A DNA stretch of 55,564 nt from PVC group bacterium. Its GTDB lineage: Bacteria > Verrucomicrobiota > Kiritimatiellia > CAIKKV01 > CAITUY01. The first letter of the stretch is position 1; each line of letters starts with the position of its first letter. The position numbers and the translations under genes are program-made. Shown one piece after another: positions 1 through 8,881 of this stretch. The notes below the pieces were generated by a model. The model was not told where the DNA came from. It saw nothing but the letters and a program-made list of their open reading frames with translations, and searched no databases. Where the stretch lies: contig CAMBRF010000020.1 in the NCBI GenBank assembly GCA_945870225.1, positions 1-55,564 of the forward strand, written 5' to 3'.

Positions 1-1
1 T

Positions 2-78
<77 letters not shown>

Positions 79-125
79 GTCATAACAATACAAAGAACAT
101 TCGCTCGGTCTGGTTTGACAAAGCA

Positions 126-165
126 GGGACAATATAGTGACAATCTGGCTTTGGGACAATATAAA
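126..165 (+). promoter_or_regulatory. Promoter and direct repeat upstream of the sensor kinase
   Basis: GTGACA (137-142) and TATAAA (160-165) are separated by 17 bp and form a plausible sigma-70 promoter for the kinase at 223. An 11-bp direct repeat, GGGACAATATA, occurs at 126-136 and again at 153-163. The second copy overlaps the -10 element, so a dimeric regulator could bind there. This is inferred from sequence only. Confidence 0.45.
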
Positions 166-222
166 ACTCAGAATAGTTTTTCAACGGCATTAAGTGAAAT
201 TCAGGTCGAAGGTCGTCAGAGG

Positions 223-1557
223 ATGAATCGCGTCCCTCATTACCGCTACTCGCTCGCTGTTCTGGCCGGCATTCTGATCGGTAGCATTGCCATGCTGGCG
301 GCCGCCAACCTCTGGTTCCTGCGCCGGCTCCAGAGCGAAAGTCTGCATGCCTCCGCCGCACAGGCGGTGCTGGAACTTGGATCCGAATTGGCCCGTAATC
401 TCGCCGGACAGCCTGTCGTCCAGACTCGCTATGATGAACCGCGCCGTTGGGAGGATTTAACCCGTCTGGTCCGCTCTCTACGACAGGTGGAGCCTTCACT
501 CCAGTATGTGACCGTGAGCGAGGGCGATATCATTTTGTTTCATGAAGACACCTCCAGCAGGACACCGGCCAACCTGCCGGATGGCACCGGGACCGTCCAT
601 GGGGTTCGAATCGGGCGTCGCTTGCTGGCCACCGGCAAGACGGTTGACCCGGTCCTTACGTTTACCGTGCAAATTCCGGGTGCCGGCAGGCCTTCGCGTT
701 TTGTCCAGATTGCCATGCGAAAGGATGCCGTGGCACAACGCGAGGAACGGGCGGCTGAAGTCCTGTCTTTGATGTTCAGGCTCTCTGTGCTGACCCTAGC
801 CATCGCGTTCGGACTGGCCGTCGTGCTGATCGTCTGGGCATTACGCTACGAAATGGACCGGCAGCGCCGGCGGCGGGATGAGGAACACCTGGCTTTTGCG
901 GGTATTCTGGCCGATGGGATCATCCATGACGTCAGGAATCCCATGAGTTCCCTGAAACTGGATCTCCAGATGCTGGAAAAGGAAGCCGGTAAGGCCGGCT
1001 CCGCGCGGCCGGACCGGCTCGCCGAACTGGCGGTCCGCGCGCGTAAGACGATTGACCGTATTGATCTGGTGATGAAGGAGTTCCTGTATATCTCCAAACC
1101 GGAAACCGAGGTGAGGGAGCGCGTCGCCATTAATGACTGCCTTCACGATTGTCTGGATCTGCTCGGCCCCAGAATGGAACAGTCGAACGTCCATACCCGG
1201 CTGAACCTCGCCGAACCCGGACTGGAGGTCATGGGGCGGGGGGTATCCCTGAAACGGGCCCTGATCAATGTGCTGACCAATGCCAAGCAGGCCTCGCCGT
1301 CCGGCGGCACGGTAACAATTTCGACCCGGCGCGAGGATGGTCAGGCCTTGATCGTCATCGAGGATGAAGGGCCCGGAATTCCTGATCCGGACAGGCATCG
1401 CATTTTCGATATGTTCGTCACCGGCAAGCCCGGCGGAGTGGGGCTGGGCCTGTATCTGGCCAAGGCGGCCGTGGAGAATTGCGGGGGCCGCATCACCGCT
1501 GAAAATAGGATAGAGGGTGGGGCCCGCTTTGTGATCAAGCTTCCCTTGGCCACGTAA
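223..1557 (+). CDS. Membrane sensor histidine kinase (NtrB-like)
   Basis: Sensor kinase of 444 residues that should autophosphorylate on histidine and pass the phosphate to the response regulator encoded next. A transmembrane helix (about residues 8-30), an extracytoplasmic domain of about 150 residues with no recognised fold, and a second helix (about 181-207) precede a short linker without a clear HAMP domain. The HisKA H-box is HDVRNPM with the phospho-acceptor near H235. The ATPase domain carries an N box (NVLTNAKQ), DEGPGIPD and a GVGLGLYLAK G box. The ATG at 223 was chosen because it directly precedes the first helix, has GAAGG upstream, and lies downstream of a promoter; a longer TTG frame reaches back to 115 but overlaps that promoter. 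Signal unknown. Confidence 0.85.
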   Translation: MNRVPHYRYSLAVLAGILIGSIAMLAAANLWFLRRLQSESLHASAAQAVLELGSELARNLAGQPVVQTRYDEPRRWEDLTRLVRSLRQVEPSLQYVTVSEGDIILFHEDTSSRTPANLPDGTGTVHGVRIGRRLLATGKTVDPVLTFTVQIPGAGRPSRFVQIAMRKDAVAQREERAAEVLSLMFRLSVLTLAIAFGLAVVLIVWALRYEMDRQRRRRDEEHLAFAGILADGIIHDVRNPMSSLKLDLQMLEKEAGKAGSARPDRLAELAVRARKTIDRIDLVMKEFLYISKPETEVRERVAINDCLHDCLDLLGPRMEQSNVHTRLNLAEPGLEVMGRGVSLKRALINVLTNAKQASPSGGTVTISTRREDGQALIVIEDEGPGIPDPDRHRIFDMFVTGKPGGVGLGLYLAKAAVENCGGRITAENRIEGGARFVIKLPLAT

Positions 1558-1708
1558 TGCTCGCAGGAATGGGGTCGCAAAGCCGTTCAGTAGGGAAAGG
1601 AAGAGGACCTCACCACTAATCAAGAAATCAAGGAATACCTTGAATATTTTGAGATTTGTCGCGGCTTGACGCTAGGCGCGCCCTCCCTCATCATGCGGGG
1701 CCTGTTTT

Positions 1709-3067
1709 ATGAATAATACCATACCCAGAGTGCTGGTGATCGAAGACGACCCGGATGGTCTGAGGTCGATCTGTGAGGCGATTCAGGACGCCGGCTATGC
1801 TGTGATGACGGCCGCGACGGGTGCTGAAGGACTGGCGGCCGCACAGCGTGAGGCGGTCGACGTGGTGCTTTCTGATCTCATCCTGCCCGACATGGATGGG
1901 TTAAAGGTGTTGGATGGGATTCATGCCTTCAACCCCACCGTTCCGATTCTGATCATGACGGCGTACGGATCGGTGGACACGGCGGTTCGTGCCATCAAGG
2001 CGGGTGCCTATGACTACCTGGTAAAACCTCTGGACCTGGAGGATGTGCAGGCCAAACTGGGCCGGGCCCTCGAGGCGAGTCAGTTGCGTGCGCAGGTGGC
2101 GCGGTTGCGCTCGGAAGTCAGGGGTAAATATTCGGCCCGCAGCATGGTGGCGGGCGCACCGGTAATGGTGGATTTGCTGAGGCAGATCGAGACTGTCGCC
2201 AATACCCACGCCACGGTTTTGGTTTTGGGGGAAAGCGGTGCCGGGAAGGAACTTGTCGCGCGAGCCCTGCATGCCGACGGCAAACGGAGCGCGGGCCCCT
2301 TTGTGGCTGTGAACTGTGGCGCCTTTGCGGAAAGCCTGCTGGAATCCGAGTTGTTCGGCCACGAGAAAGGATCGTTCACCGGCGCGAGTATGCGGCATGA
2401 GGGGGCTTTTGAACGGGCCAACGGCGGGACGCTCTTTCTCGATGAAATCGGCATTGCGCCCAAATCGGTTCAAACACGCCTGCTCCGGGCGCTGGAGGAA
2501 AAGGAAGTTCTGCGGGTGGGCGGGCGGGAACCGATCGCGATTGATGCCCGTATCGTCGCGGCTTCCAACCGGGATTTGGATGAGCTGGTTGAGGCGGGCG
2601 AGTTTCGTCAGGATCTGCTCTATCGCCTGCAGGTGGTCACCCTGCGTCTGCCGCCGCTCCGGGCCCGACGCGAGGATATCCGCGAGTTGACCAACCGGTT
2701 CGTGGCGGCAGCCTGTGCCGAACACGGGCGGCATATTGAGGCGGTTGATTCCGCATGTTACGAGCGGCTGGAGCAGCATGAATGGCCCGGCAATATCCGG
2801 GAACTGCGGAATGTCGTGGAATCGGCCGTGATTATGGCGCCGGGGCCTGTGCTGCGGGGGGATGATCTACGATTCGGCAAGGGGGAACCGGGGAACCGTG
2901 GACCCATTAACCTGCCGAATGGGCTGACGCTGGCCGATCTTGAACGCGAGGCTTTGCTTCAGGCGTTGCGGCGTCACGCCGGTAACCGACAGTTGACGGC
3001 CGATGAACTGGGTATTTCAACCCGGACGATTCAGAGGAAGATTCGGGACTATGATTTGCCGTTTTGA
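1709..3067 (+). CDS. Sigma-54-dependent response regulator (NtrC family)
   Basis: Response regulator of 452 residues and probable partner of the preceding kinase. The receiver domain (about 5-120) has acidic residues near E12-D14, phospho-acceptor D56 in LSDLILPDMDG, and the K of YLVKP. The AAA+ domain (about 140-375) has Walker A GESGAGKE, a sigma-54 contact loop GSFTGA (canonical GAFTGA with A replaced by S), and Walker B LFLDEIG. The C-terminus is a Fis-type helix-turn-helix (TADELGISTRTIQRKI). It should hydrolyse ATP to open sigma-54 holoenzyme promoters. About 150 bp separate it from the kinase; that gap holds a small stem (1628-1643) but no strong promoter. Confidence 0.92.
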   Translation: MNNTIPRVLVIEDDPDGLRSICEAIQDAGYAVMTAATGAEGLAAAQREAVDVVLSDLILPDMDGLKVLDGIHAFNPTVPILIMTAYGSVDTAVRAIKAGAYDYLVKPLDLEDVQAKLGRALEASQLRAQVARLRSEVRGKYSARSMVAGAPVMVDLLRQIETVANTHATVLVLGESGAGKELVARALHADGKRSAGPFVAVNCGAFAESLLESELFGHEKGSFTGASMRHEGAFERANGGTLFLDEIGIAPKSVQTRLLRALEEKEVLRVGGREPIAIDARIVAASNRDLDELVEAGEFRQDLLYRLQVVTLRLPPLRARREDIRELTNRFVAAACAEHGRHIEAVDSACYERLEQHEWPGNIRELRNVVESAVIMAPGPVLRGDDLRFGKGEPGNRGPINLPNGLTLADLEREALLQALRRHAGNRQLTADELGISTRTIQRKIRDYDLPF

Positions 3068-3151
3068 GATGAGTGCGAGAGAAAGAGTGGAGGCGAAGGG
3101 ACTCGCCGCCCTACCTTTTGGGATGGTTTCAGTAACATCCCGCATATATCT

Positions 3152-3226
3152 TAATCGTAATCCTAATCGTAATCATAATCTCCCGCCCAAGAGTGGGGAT
3201 TATGATTAAGATTACGATTAAGATTA
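3152..3226. repeat. Hexamer array: 5x TAATCN facing 5x NGATTA
   Basis: Five contiguous hexamers TAATCN (3152-3181: N = G, C, G, A, T) are followed by a 15-nt spacer and five contiguous hexamers NGATTA (3197-3226: N = G, T, A, C, A). The two 30-bp blocks are reverse complements except at some variable sixth positions, so they could form a long hairpin. The array sits between the response regulator stop (3067) and the first permease. It may act as a terminator, a protein-binding array or a mobile palindrome. Confidence 0.85.
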
Positions 3227-3260
3227 TGAGCAAATGGGACTACAGTGGGATTATTTCATT

Positions 3261-4598
3261 GTGACACGTTACATCATCAGACGCCTGCTCTATATGATTC
3301 CGACCTTGATCGGGGTCATTCTGATTACCTTTATTCTCTTCAACATGGTCGGGGGGAGCCCTGCCGTCATGACGCTTGGGAAGAATGCCTCGCCGCGGGC
3401 GCTTGAGGAGTTCGATGAACAGCGGGGGTTCAACAAACCGCTACTTGCCGGCTGGTGGACCGGTACCCGCGCCCTGCCGGATACGGATTTTCGGGATGGG
3501 GCCGGGATCTGGCGTGAGGTCGCCGGGGCGGAGTGGGTACAGGCTGGACCTGGAGCAGGCGCCTTGAGAGTGGCGCCGGGCGCACCTTCTGTCCTGCCGG
3601 ACGCATTCCCTTTGCGCACGGGAACAACGTACAGGCTGCAATTCGTCGCATGCATGCCGGCGGGCGGATCCATGCGCTGGCTGATCGACGGCAAGCCGGT
3701 CGGGATGGAGCCTGAGCAGGCGGCGGCCACATGGCAGCGGCATGTCATCACTTTTCAAGCGCCCGATCAACCCCAGCGCGGCAGGATGGCGGTCGAGGTG
3801 TCGGGGGGCGCGCTTGAGTTGCGATCCGTTCGGCTGGAGCGCCGGATGTCGCAGGTTTACGACTCCCAGTTGGTCCACTACTTCCGGCAGTTGGCGCGGC
3901 TGGATTTCGGGGAATCGGTGGCCACCAATCAGAAGGTCGGTACGATGTTGCGCCGGGGCATGCTCCCTTCACTGATGTTAACCGTTCCCATTTTCTTTGG
4001 TGGTCTGGTGCTGTCCATTTCTCTGGCGCTGGTCTGCGCCTATCTGCGGGACCGTTGGACGGACCGTGTTCTGGTGGTGGTGGCGGTGGCGCTGATGAGT
4101 GTGAATTATCTTGTCTGGATCATTTTTGGCCAGTTCTTCCTCGCCTATCAGCTCAAGTGGTTCCCTATATGGGGGTTTGAGTCCTGGCGTTACCTGTTGC
4201 TGCCGGTGGGTATCGGGATCATCAGCGGGCTGGGGGGTGACTTGCGGTTTTACCGGACCATCATGCTGGACGAGTTCTACAAGGATTACGTCCGCACCGC
4301 CTTCGCCAAGGGGCTCGGGCCGGTGAGTGTTTTGTTCAAGCACGTCCTGCCGAATGCCATGATCCCGATCGTCACGAGCACGGTGGTGGCGCTGCCTTTC
4401 CTCTATACGGGCAGTCTCCTGCTGGAGAGTTTCTTTGGCATTCCGGGGTTGGGCGGATTGAGTGTGAATGCCATCAATTCCGCGGATGTGGATGTGGTGC
4501 GCGGCGTGGTGCTGGTGGGGTCGGTCCTTTACATGGTCGCCAGCCTCGTGAGTGACTTGTGCTATGCGGTGGTGGACCCGCGGGTGAAGTTGCGGTAA
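3261..4598 (+). CDS. ABC transporter permease, OppB type, with periplasmic insert
   Basis: Inner-membrane permease of the dipeptide/oligopeptide (DppB/OppB) family. The N-terminal helix (RRLLYMIPTLIGVILITFI) and the C-terminal permease core with the family motif region (DYVRTAFAKGLGPVSVLFKHVLPNA) are typical. It is unusually long (445 residues against about 310-340). About 130 extra residues (roughly 60-195) sit in the first periplasmic loop and read as a beta-rich, Trp/Gly-containing domain resembling carbohydrate-binding jelly rolls. The GTG at 3261 was chosen because it gives the usual family N-terminus; an in-frame ATG lies at 3234. It is followed by an OppC-type partner. No ATPase or binding-protein gene is adjacent. 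Confidence 0.85.
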   Translation: MTRYIIRRLLYMIPTLIGVILITFILFNMVGGSPAVMTLGKNASPRALEEFDEQRGFNKPLLAGWWTGTRALPDTDFRDGAGIWREVAGAEWVQAGPGAGALRVAPGAPSVLPDAFPLRTGTTYRLQFVACMPAGGSMRWLIDGKPVGMEPEQAAATWQRHVITFQAPDQPQRGRMAVEVSGGALELRSVRLERRMSQVYDSQLVHYFRQLARLDFGESVATNQKVGTMLRRGMLPSLMLTVPIFFGGLVLSISLALVCAYLRDRWTDRVLVVVAVALMSVNYLVWIIFGQFFLAYQLKWFPIWGFESWRYLLLPVGIGIISGLGGDLRFYRTIMLDEFYKDYVRTAFAKGLGPVSVLFKHVLPNAMIPIVTSTVVALPFLYTGSLLLESFFGIPGLGGLSVNAINSADVDVVRGVVLVGSVLYMVASLVSDLCYAVVDPRVKLR

Positions 4599-4675
4599 GC
4601 GGCAGGTTAGGGAGCGGGAAGGGAGGGACGGCGTGTCGCCGTCCGCTTAAGAGGATGTCAGGGAGAATGGTGGGT

Positions 4676-5656
4676 ATGGGTAGTGATCGGTCATTATGGA
4701 GTGAAGCGTGGCGGGACTTGCGGCAACGCAGGATGATCCGGGCCTGTCTGTGGGGCATCCTAGTCTTTACCCTTCTGGCGGCTTACGGCGAAGGGGTGTA
4801 CCGCTGGTATCGCCTGACGGATCGCACGCCGCCTTACCAGCAGGTCAACCTGCAGGAACGCTATCTGCCGCCGAGTCTTTTCCGGCAGCCGTTTAGTTAT
4901 GACCGCGCCGGGGGCAGCACGGTCCACCTTGGATATCGCGAGCGGATCCGGAAGGGGGTTCAGGTGCTGGCGCACCGTCCCCTGGGGACGGACAATTTGG
5001 GGCGCGATGTTTTGCAGCGGGTGGTACAGGGAGCCCGCATCGCCTTTCTGGTGGGGGTGGTTACTTCGCTGATCGCCATCCCGATCGGGGTAATCCTGGG
5101 CTGTCTGGCGGGGTATTTCGGGGGGTGGGTGGATGAGGTCGTGGTCTGGGTCTATTCGACGGTTGCCTGTATGCCGGGACTGCTTTTTATTCTGGCGATT
5201 TCCATGGTTGTAGGCAAGGGGTTGACGGGAGTGTATCTGGGGATCGGGTTGACCACCTGGGTGGGGCTGTGCCGGCTTATCCGCGCCGAGGTGATGAAGC
5301 ACCGTGATCATGCCTACGTCATGGCGGCCCGTTCACTGGGGTACAGTCCCTGGCGCATTATCTTCCGCCACATTCTTCCCAACGTCTTTCATATCGTCAT
5401 CATCACGTTTTCCCTGCGTTTCCCGGCCTCCATCGGCACGGAAGTCTTCATGAGCTTTCTCGGGATCGGCGTGCAGGGTGAGCCGTCCTGGGGCGTCATG
5501 ATCGGTAACGCGCGTTTGCGGCTCTGGCAGGGCATCTGGTGGGAGATGACGGCGGTGACGGCGGCGATTCTTATTGTCGTGCTGGCCTTTAATCTGGTAG
5601 GGGATGCACTCAGAGATGCCTTGGACCCGCGGTTGCGGGCGCGGGATAACACATAG
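4676..5656 (+). CDS. ABC transporter permease, OppC type
   Basis: Second permease of an Opp/Dpp-type importer, about 326 residues. After an N-terminal helix (ACLWGILVFTLLAAYGEGVY) comes a periplasmic stretch ending in HRPLGTDNLGRDVLQRVVQGAR, the OppC signature (LGTDxxGRDVxSR). Multiple helices follow, with the cytoplasmic loop RAEVMKHRDHAYVMAARSLG that contacts the ATPase. The start is uncertain: ATGs at 4655, 4667 and 4676 are in frame, and GGGAG at about 4660 suits the last. It probably forms a heterodimer with the upstream OppB-type protein. Ten bases separate its stop from RNase R. Confidence 0.85.
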   Translation: MGSDRSLWSEAWRDLRQRRMIRACLWGILVFTLLAAYGEGVYRWYRLTDRTPPYQQVNLQERYLPPSLFRQPFSYDRAGGSTVHLGYRERIRKGVQVLAHRPLGTDNLGRDVLQRVVQGARIAFLVGVVTSLIAIPIGVILGCLAGYFGGWVDEVVVWVYSTVACMPGLLFILAISMVVGKGLTGVYLGIGLTTWVGLCRLIRAEVMKHRDHAYVMAARSLGYSPWRIIFRHILPNVFHIVIITFSLRFPASIGTEVFMSFLGIGVQGEPSWGVMIGNARLRLWQGIWWEMTAVTAAILIVVLAFNLVGDALRDALDPRLRARDNT

Positions 5657-5665
5657 AAAGACAGT

Positions 5666-7858
5666 ATGCCAAAACGAGCGACCCCAAACACGATTACGCA
5701 CGAGGCGATCCTCAAGTTTTTCCAGAAGCCTGGATATACCCCCATGACGATCGCCGAGTTGGCGTCGGCGTTTGCCCTGCGGGGGGCGGGAATTGAGACG
5801 CTGGCACAGCTCCTGCACCGGATGGTGATGAACGGTGAGATCGTCATCCTGCGCAAGACGCGGTATTCGCTGGGCGCGCCTGCCGATCTGGTGACCGGGC
5901 GCCTGGAAATCAAGCGCTCGGGCGACGGCTATTTGACTCATGTTGAGGGCGGAACGGAAGTGCGTATCGACCGGGCAAACGTCGGTGTCTCGCTGCCCGG
6001 CGATCTCGTGGTGGTCCGTCTGGAACCGCATCGCGAAGGATTTCCCGAGCAGCAACGGCACGGCCAGGTTATCCGTATCCTCGAGCGTGCCAAACGGGTG
6101 GTGGTCGGAACCCTCAAGAGCACGGGCCGGTTCCTGGTGGTGTCCCCGATGGATCCCGCTTACCAGAAGGATTTTTATGTGCCTGATGCGCATGGCGCCA
6201 ACGTCAACGACCGTGTGGTGATTCAGTTCCAGAATTGGGACGACCAGCATGTGAATCCCGAGGCTGAGATCATCGAGGTCATCGGGCCGGCGGACAACCC
6301 TTCGCTGGACACGCTGGCCGTGATGCGGAACTATGAGCTTCCCGAAGCGTTCCCGATCGAAGTGATGCAGGAAGCCGAAACCTCGGCCGCACGGCTTTCC
6401 GAGCACGGGAAACGGTTGGACCTGCGCGAGAAGTTCATCTTCACCGTCGATCCCGCCACCGCCAAGGACTTTGATGATGCGCTCTCGCTGGAGCGTGACG
6501 AACAGGGTTCGCGCGTCCTGGGCGTCCATATCGCCGATGTCAGCCACTTTGTCACGCGGGCGGGTCAGCTCGATCAGGAGGCCGTCAAGCGGGGCAACAG
6601 CGTCTATCTTCCTGACAAGGTCATCCCCATGCTCCCGGAAGAGCTCTCAAACGGACTGTGCAGTCTGAAGCCCGGTCAGGATCGCATGGCCTTCTCGGCC
6701 TTTATGACCTTTGATGCGGTCGGGCGCATGACCCAGGCGCGGTTCGCCCGCAGCATCATCCGATCCCAGCTCAGGCTCAGCTATGAGCAGGCGTTGCAGG
6801 TCATCGAGACCCCCGACGGCATGCGGTGCCAGGTGCCGGATCTTCCGTCACAAGCCCCCGCGCTGATCAAGGATGTATGCGAACTGGCCATGCAATTGCG
6901 GCGGCGGCGGCTCCAGCAGGATGCGCTGGACATTGACCTGCCCGAGAGCCAGATCATTATCGGGCCGGACGGGATGATTCAGGACATCCGCCCGCTGATC
7001 AATGATATTTCCCACCAGATGATCGAGGAATGCATGGTGGCGGCCAATGAGGCGGTGGACCGCGAAATCAGCCAGCACGGCATGAAGTTGATTCATCGTC
7101 TTCACGAGCCTCCCACCGAGGACAAGCTTGATGATTTGACGATGGAGCTCAAGGATATGGGGTATCAGCCCGGCAATCTGAAGCAACGAGGCATGCTGAT
7201 GGAGTTCGTGCGGAGGATCCGCAATACGCCGCTGGTCCACGCCGCCCACATGGCGGTGCTGAAGAGCATGAAGCGGGCCGTCTACACCTCCAAAGCGGGT
7301 GGACATTTCGGTCTGGCAAAGAAGTATTACGCGCATTTCACCTCACCCATTCGCCGTTATCCCGACCTCGTGGTGCATCGGATTCTCGCGGCGATCCTGG
7401 AGGGAAAAGCCAACCCGTACCCGGCTGACGAGCTTGAGCGTATTTCCCTGCATTGTTCGGAGACCGAGCAGACCGCGCAGGAGGCGGAGCGGGAACTGCT
7501 GGAGATCAAGAAGTACCGGTTTCTGGCCCAGCAACTCGAAGATCACAAATTGCGCGTGTACGATGCGGTGGTCGTCAAGGTGATGAACTTCGGACTCTTT
7601 ATTGAGTTGGACGATCTGGATATCCAGGGGCTGCTGCATGTCTCCTCCATATCAGACCAGTTCGTTCGTTTTGATCCGGCCGCCAAGGCCTTGAGGGCAG
7701 GCAATGAGGTCTTCAAGCAGGGGACCACGGTCAAGGTGACCGTCACCCGTGTCGATTACGAGAAACGGCGGATTGATTTTGCCCTGGTCAAGGAAGCGAA
7801 GCCCGCGCCAAAAACAGATGCACGCCGACAGGATAAACGGCGAAGACCCAGGCGGTAA
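5666..7858 (+). CDS. rnr: Ribonuclease R
   Basis: Processive 3'-to-5' exoribonuclease of 730 residues that degrades structured RNA and helps rRNA and mRNA quality control in the cytoplasm. Domain order is an N-terminal winged helix (about 10-75), cold-shock domains (about 80-230), the RNB catalytic domain, a C-terminal S1 domain (near 625-710, KVMNFGLFIELDDLDIQGLLHVSSI) and a basic tail (DARRQDKRRRPRR). The RNB metal site is visible as DPATAKDFDDA starting near residue 262. Length and order match RNase R rather than RNase II. The start follows the permease stop by 10 bases, so read-through transcription is likely. Confidence 0.96.
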   Translation: MPKRATPNTITHEAILKFFQKPGYTPMTIAELASAFALRGAGIETLAQLLHRMVMNGEIVILRKTRYSLGAPADLVTGRLEIKRSGDGYLTHVEGGTEVRIDRANVGVSLPGDLVVVRLEPHREGFPEQQRHGQVIRILERAKRVVVGTLKSTGRFLVVSPMDPAYQKDFYVPDAHGANVNDRVVIQFQNWDDQHVNPEAEIIEVIGPADNPSLDTLAVMRNYELPEAFPIEVMQEAETSAARLSEHGKRLDLREKFIFTVDPATAKDFDDALSLERDEQGSRVLGVHIADVSHFVTRAGQLDQEAVKRGNSVYLPDKVIPMLPEELSNGLCSLKPGQDRMAFSAFMTFDAVGRMTQARFARSIIRSQLRLSYEQALQVIETPDGMRCQVPDLPSQAPALIKDVCELAMQLRRRRLQQDALDIDLPESQIIIGPDGMIQDIRPLINDISHQMIEECMVAANEAVDREISQHGMKLIHRLHEPPTEDKLDDLTMELKDMGYQPGNLKQRGMLMEFVRRIRNTPLVHAAHMAVLKSMKRAVYTSKAGGHFGLAKKYYAHFTSPIRRYPDLVVHRILAAILEGKANPYPADELERISLHCSETEQTAQEAERELLEIKKYRFLAQQLEDHKLRVYDAVVVKVMNFGLFIELDDLDIQGLLHVSSISDQFVRFDPAAKALRAGNEVFKQGTTVKVTVTRVDYEKRRIDFALVKEAKPAPKTDARRQDKRRRPRR

Positions 7859-7873
7859 AAGGGAGGTCTGACT

Positions 7874-8881
7874 TTGCGCCGTTTATTAACCACTCTCATG
7901 CTCAGTATCGTTGTGGCTACCCTGGCACGGGCCGCCGATGGCGTTGATCCGCTCGCGGAGGTCCGGGCGCGCTTCCGGGGCACGGAAAGTCCGATCCTCA
8001 TGGAATACCAGTTGGGGTATCGTTTCCTGAATTTTGAGCTCAGCCGGCTTGGCCGGATCAAGCTCACCACCACGGGGGGACTGTGGCGGCATCGGATCAC
8101 CAACCGGGAAGTGCCGGCTGTTTTCATCGATGTGCGAGTTGATTCAGCGGATCGCAGCCCGGACCGGAAAAAGAACCGCATATCCATTCATGACGAGATG
8201 ATCGGGGTTTTGACGCTCCCGGATCTCCAGGCGCTGGTGTTTACCAAGCTGACGGATGAATACCTCAATCCGATCCTGGGGCGCAGTACCCTTTCACAGG
8301 CCGTTTCGTGTTATGACACCCAGTCAGGCGTCATGGAATACATGCGGCGGGATCTTGTTGGCCAGGAAGGGGTATGCACCAATCTCACGCGTCCTGAAGA
8401 GTTGATGGAATTGAGCCGGCAAATTCGGCCCATTATGGATTATCTGATGGGGCAGTGTCAGACCAATCAGGAGCGGGCTGCCAAGGGGCGGGATCGGATC
8501 AGTGTCAATCTGGACGGGCAGGTGGTGACCCTGAGATTGATGACGCATCGGGAAAAGAGTCCGGCCTGCCTCAATCGCGCGAGGATGGAATCACTCCGTA
8601 TAGAGACCGTCCCCGTAGGCAAGCGGCAGAACCGGGCCCGTGATTTCTTCTCATGGTCCATTCCCTTTGGCGAACTGGCCGAGATTTTGAATGACGATGG
8701 GCTGCGGGCCGCCGCGCATGCGGCGATGGTGGAATCCGTGGTGCCTCTGGTGGTGGATTACGAGCTGGCGGTCGGCCGCATTCGCGCGGGCCTGATTTCC
8801 GTGTCTCTGGACCAGACCGCCCTGACATCAGGCGTCTGTGCAGCCTCGAACGGGTGTCAACGCGCCCTGAACGTCCAGTAG
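7874..8881 (+). CDS. Secreted protein of unknown function
   Basis: I do not recognise this 335-residue protein. It begins with TTG preceded by GGGAGG, giving MRRLLTTLMLSIVVATLARAADG, a clear signal peptide with cleavage near ARA-AD. The mature part is soluble with no obvious catalytic motif. The pattern (MEYQLGYRFLNFELSRLGRIKLTTTG...) is loosely like DUF3108-type periplasmic beta proteins, but this is weak. There is a helical Cys-containing middle section (MGQCQTNQ). It starts 15 bases after rnr, and its 3' end overlaps the convergent gtrA-like gene by 25 bases. Confidence 0.7.
   Translation: MRRLLTTLMLSIVVATLARAADGVDPLAEVRARFRGTESPILMEYQLGYRFLNFELSRLGRIKLTTTGGLWRHRITNREVPAVFIDVRVDSADRSPDRKKNRISIHDEMIGVLTLPDLQALVFTKLTDEYLNPILGRSTLSQAVSCYDTQSGVMEYMRRDLVGQEGVCTNLTRPEELMELSRQIRPIMDYLMGQCQTNQERAAKGRDRISVNLDGQVVTLRLMTHREKSPACLNRARMESLRIETVPVGKRQNRARDFFSWSIPFGELAEILNDDGLRAAAHAAMVESVVPLVVDYELAVGRIRAGLISVSLDQTALTSGVCAASNGCQRALNVQ

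Noticed and set aside
115..138. TTGACA (115-120) followed by TATAGT (133-138) as the kinase promoter
   Set aside because: The spacer is only 12 bp. The GTGACA/TATAAA pair with 17 bp is better.
5805..5820. TGGCACAGCTCCTGCA in rnr as a sigma-54 site
   Set aside because: It deviates at the -12 element, points into the middle of rnr, and no gene start lies at a suitable distance.
5333..6547. A 404-residue minus-strand frame across oppC and rnr
   Set aside because: It lies opposite two confident genes. Its composition is antisense-like and it has no recognisable domain.
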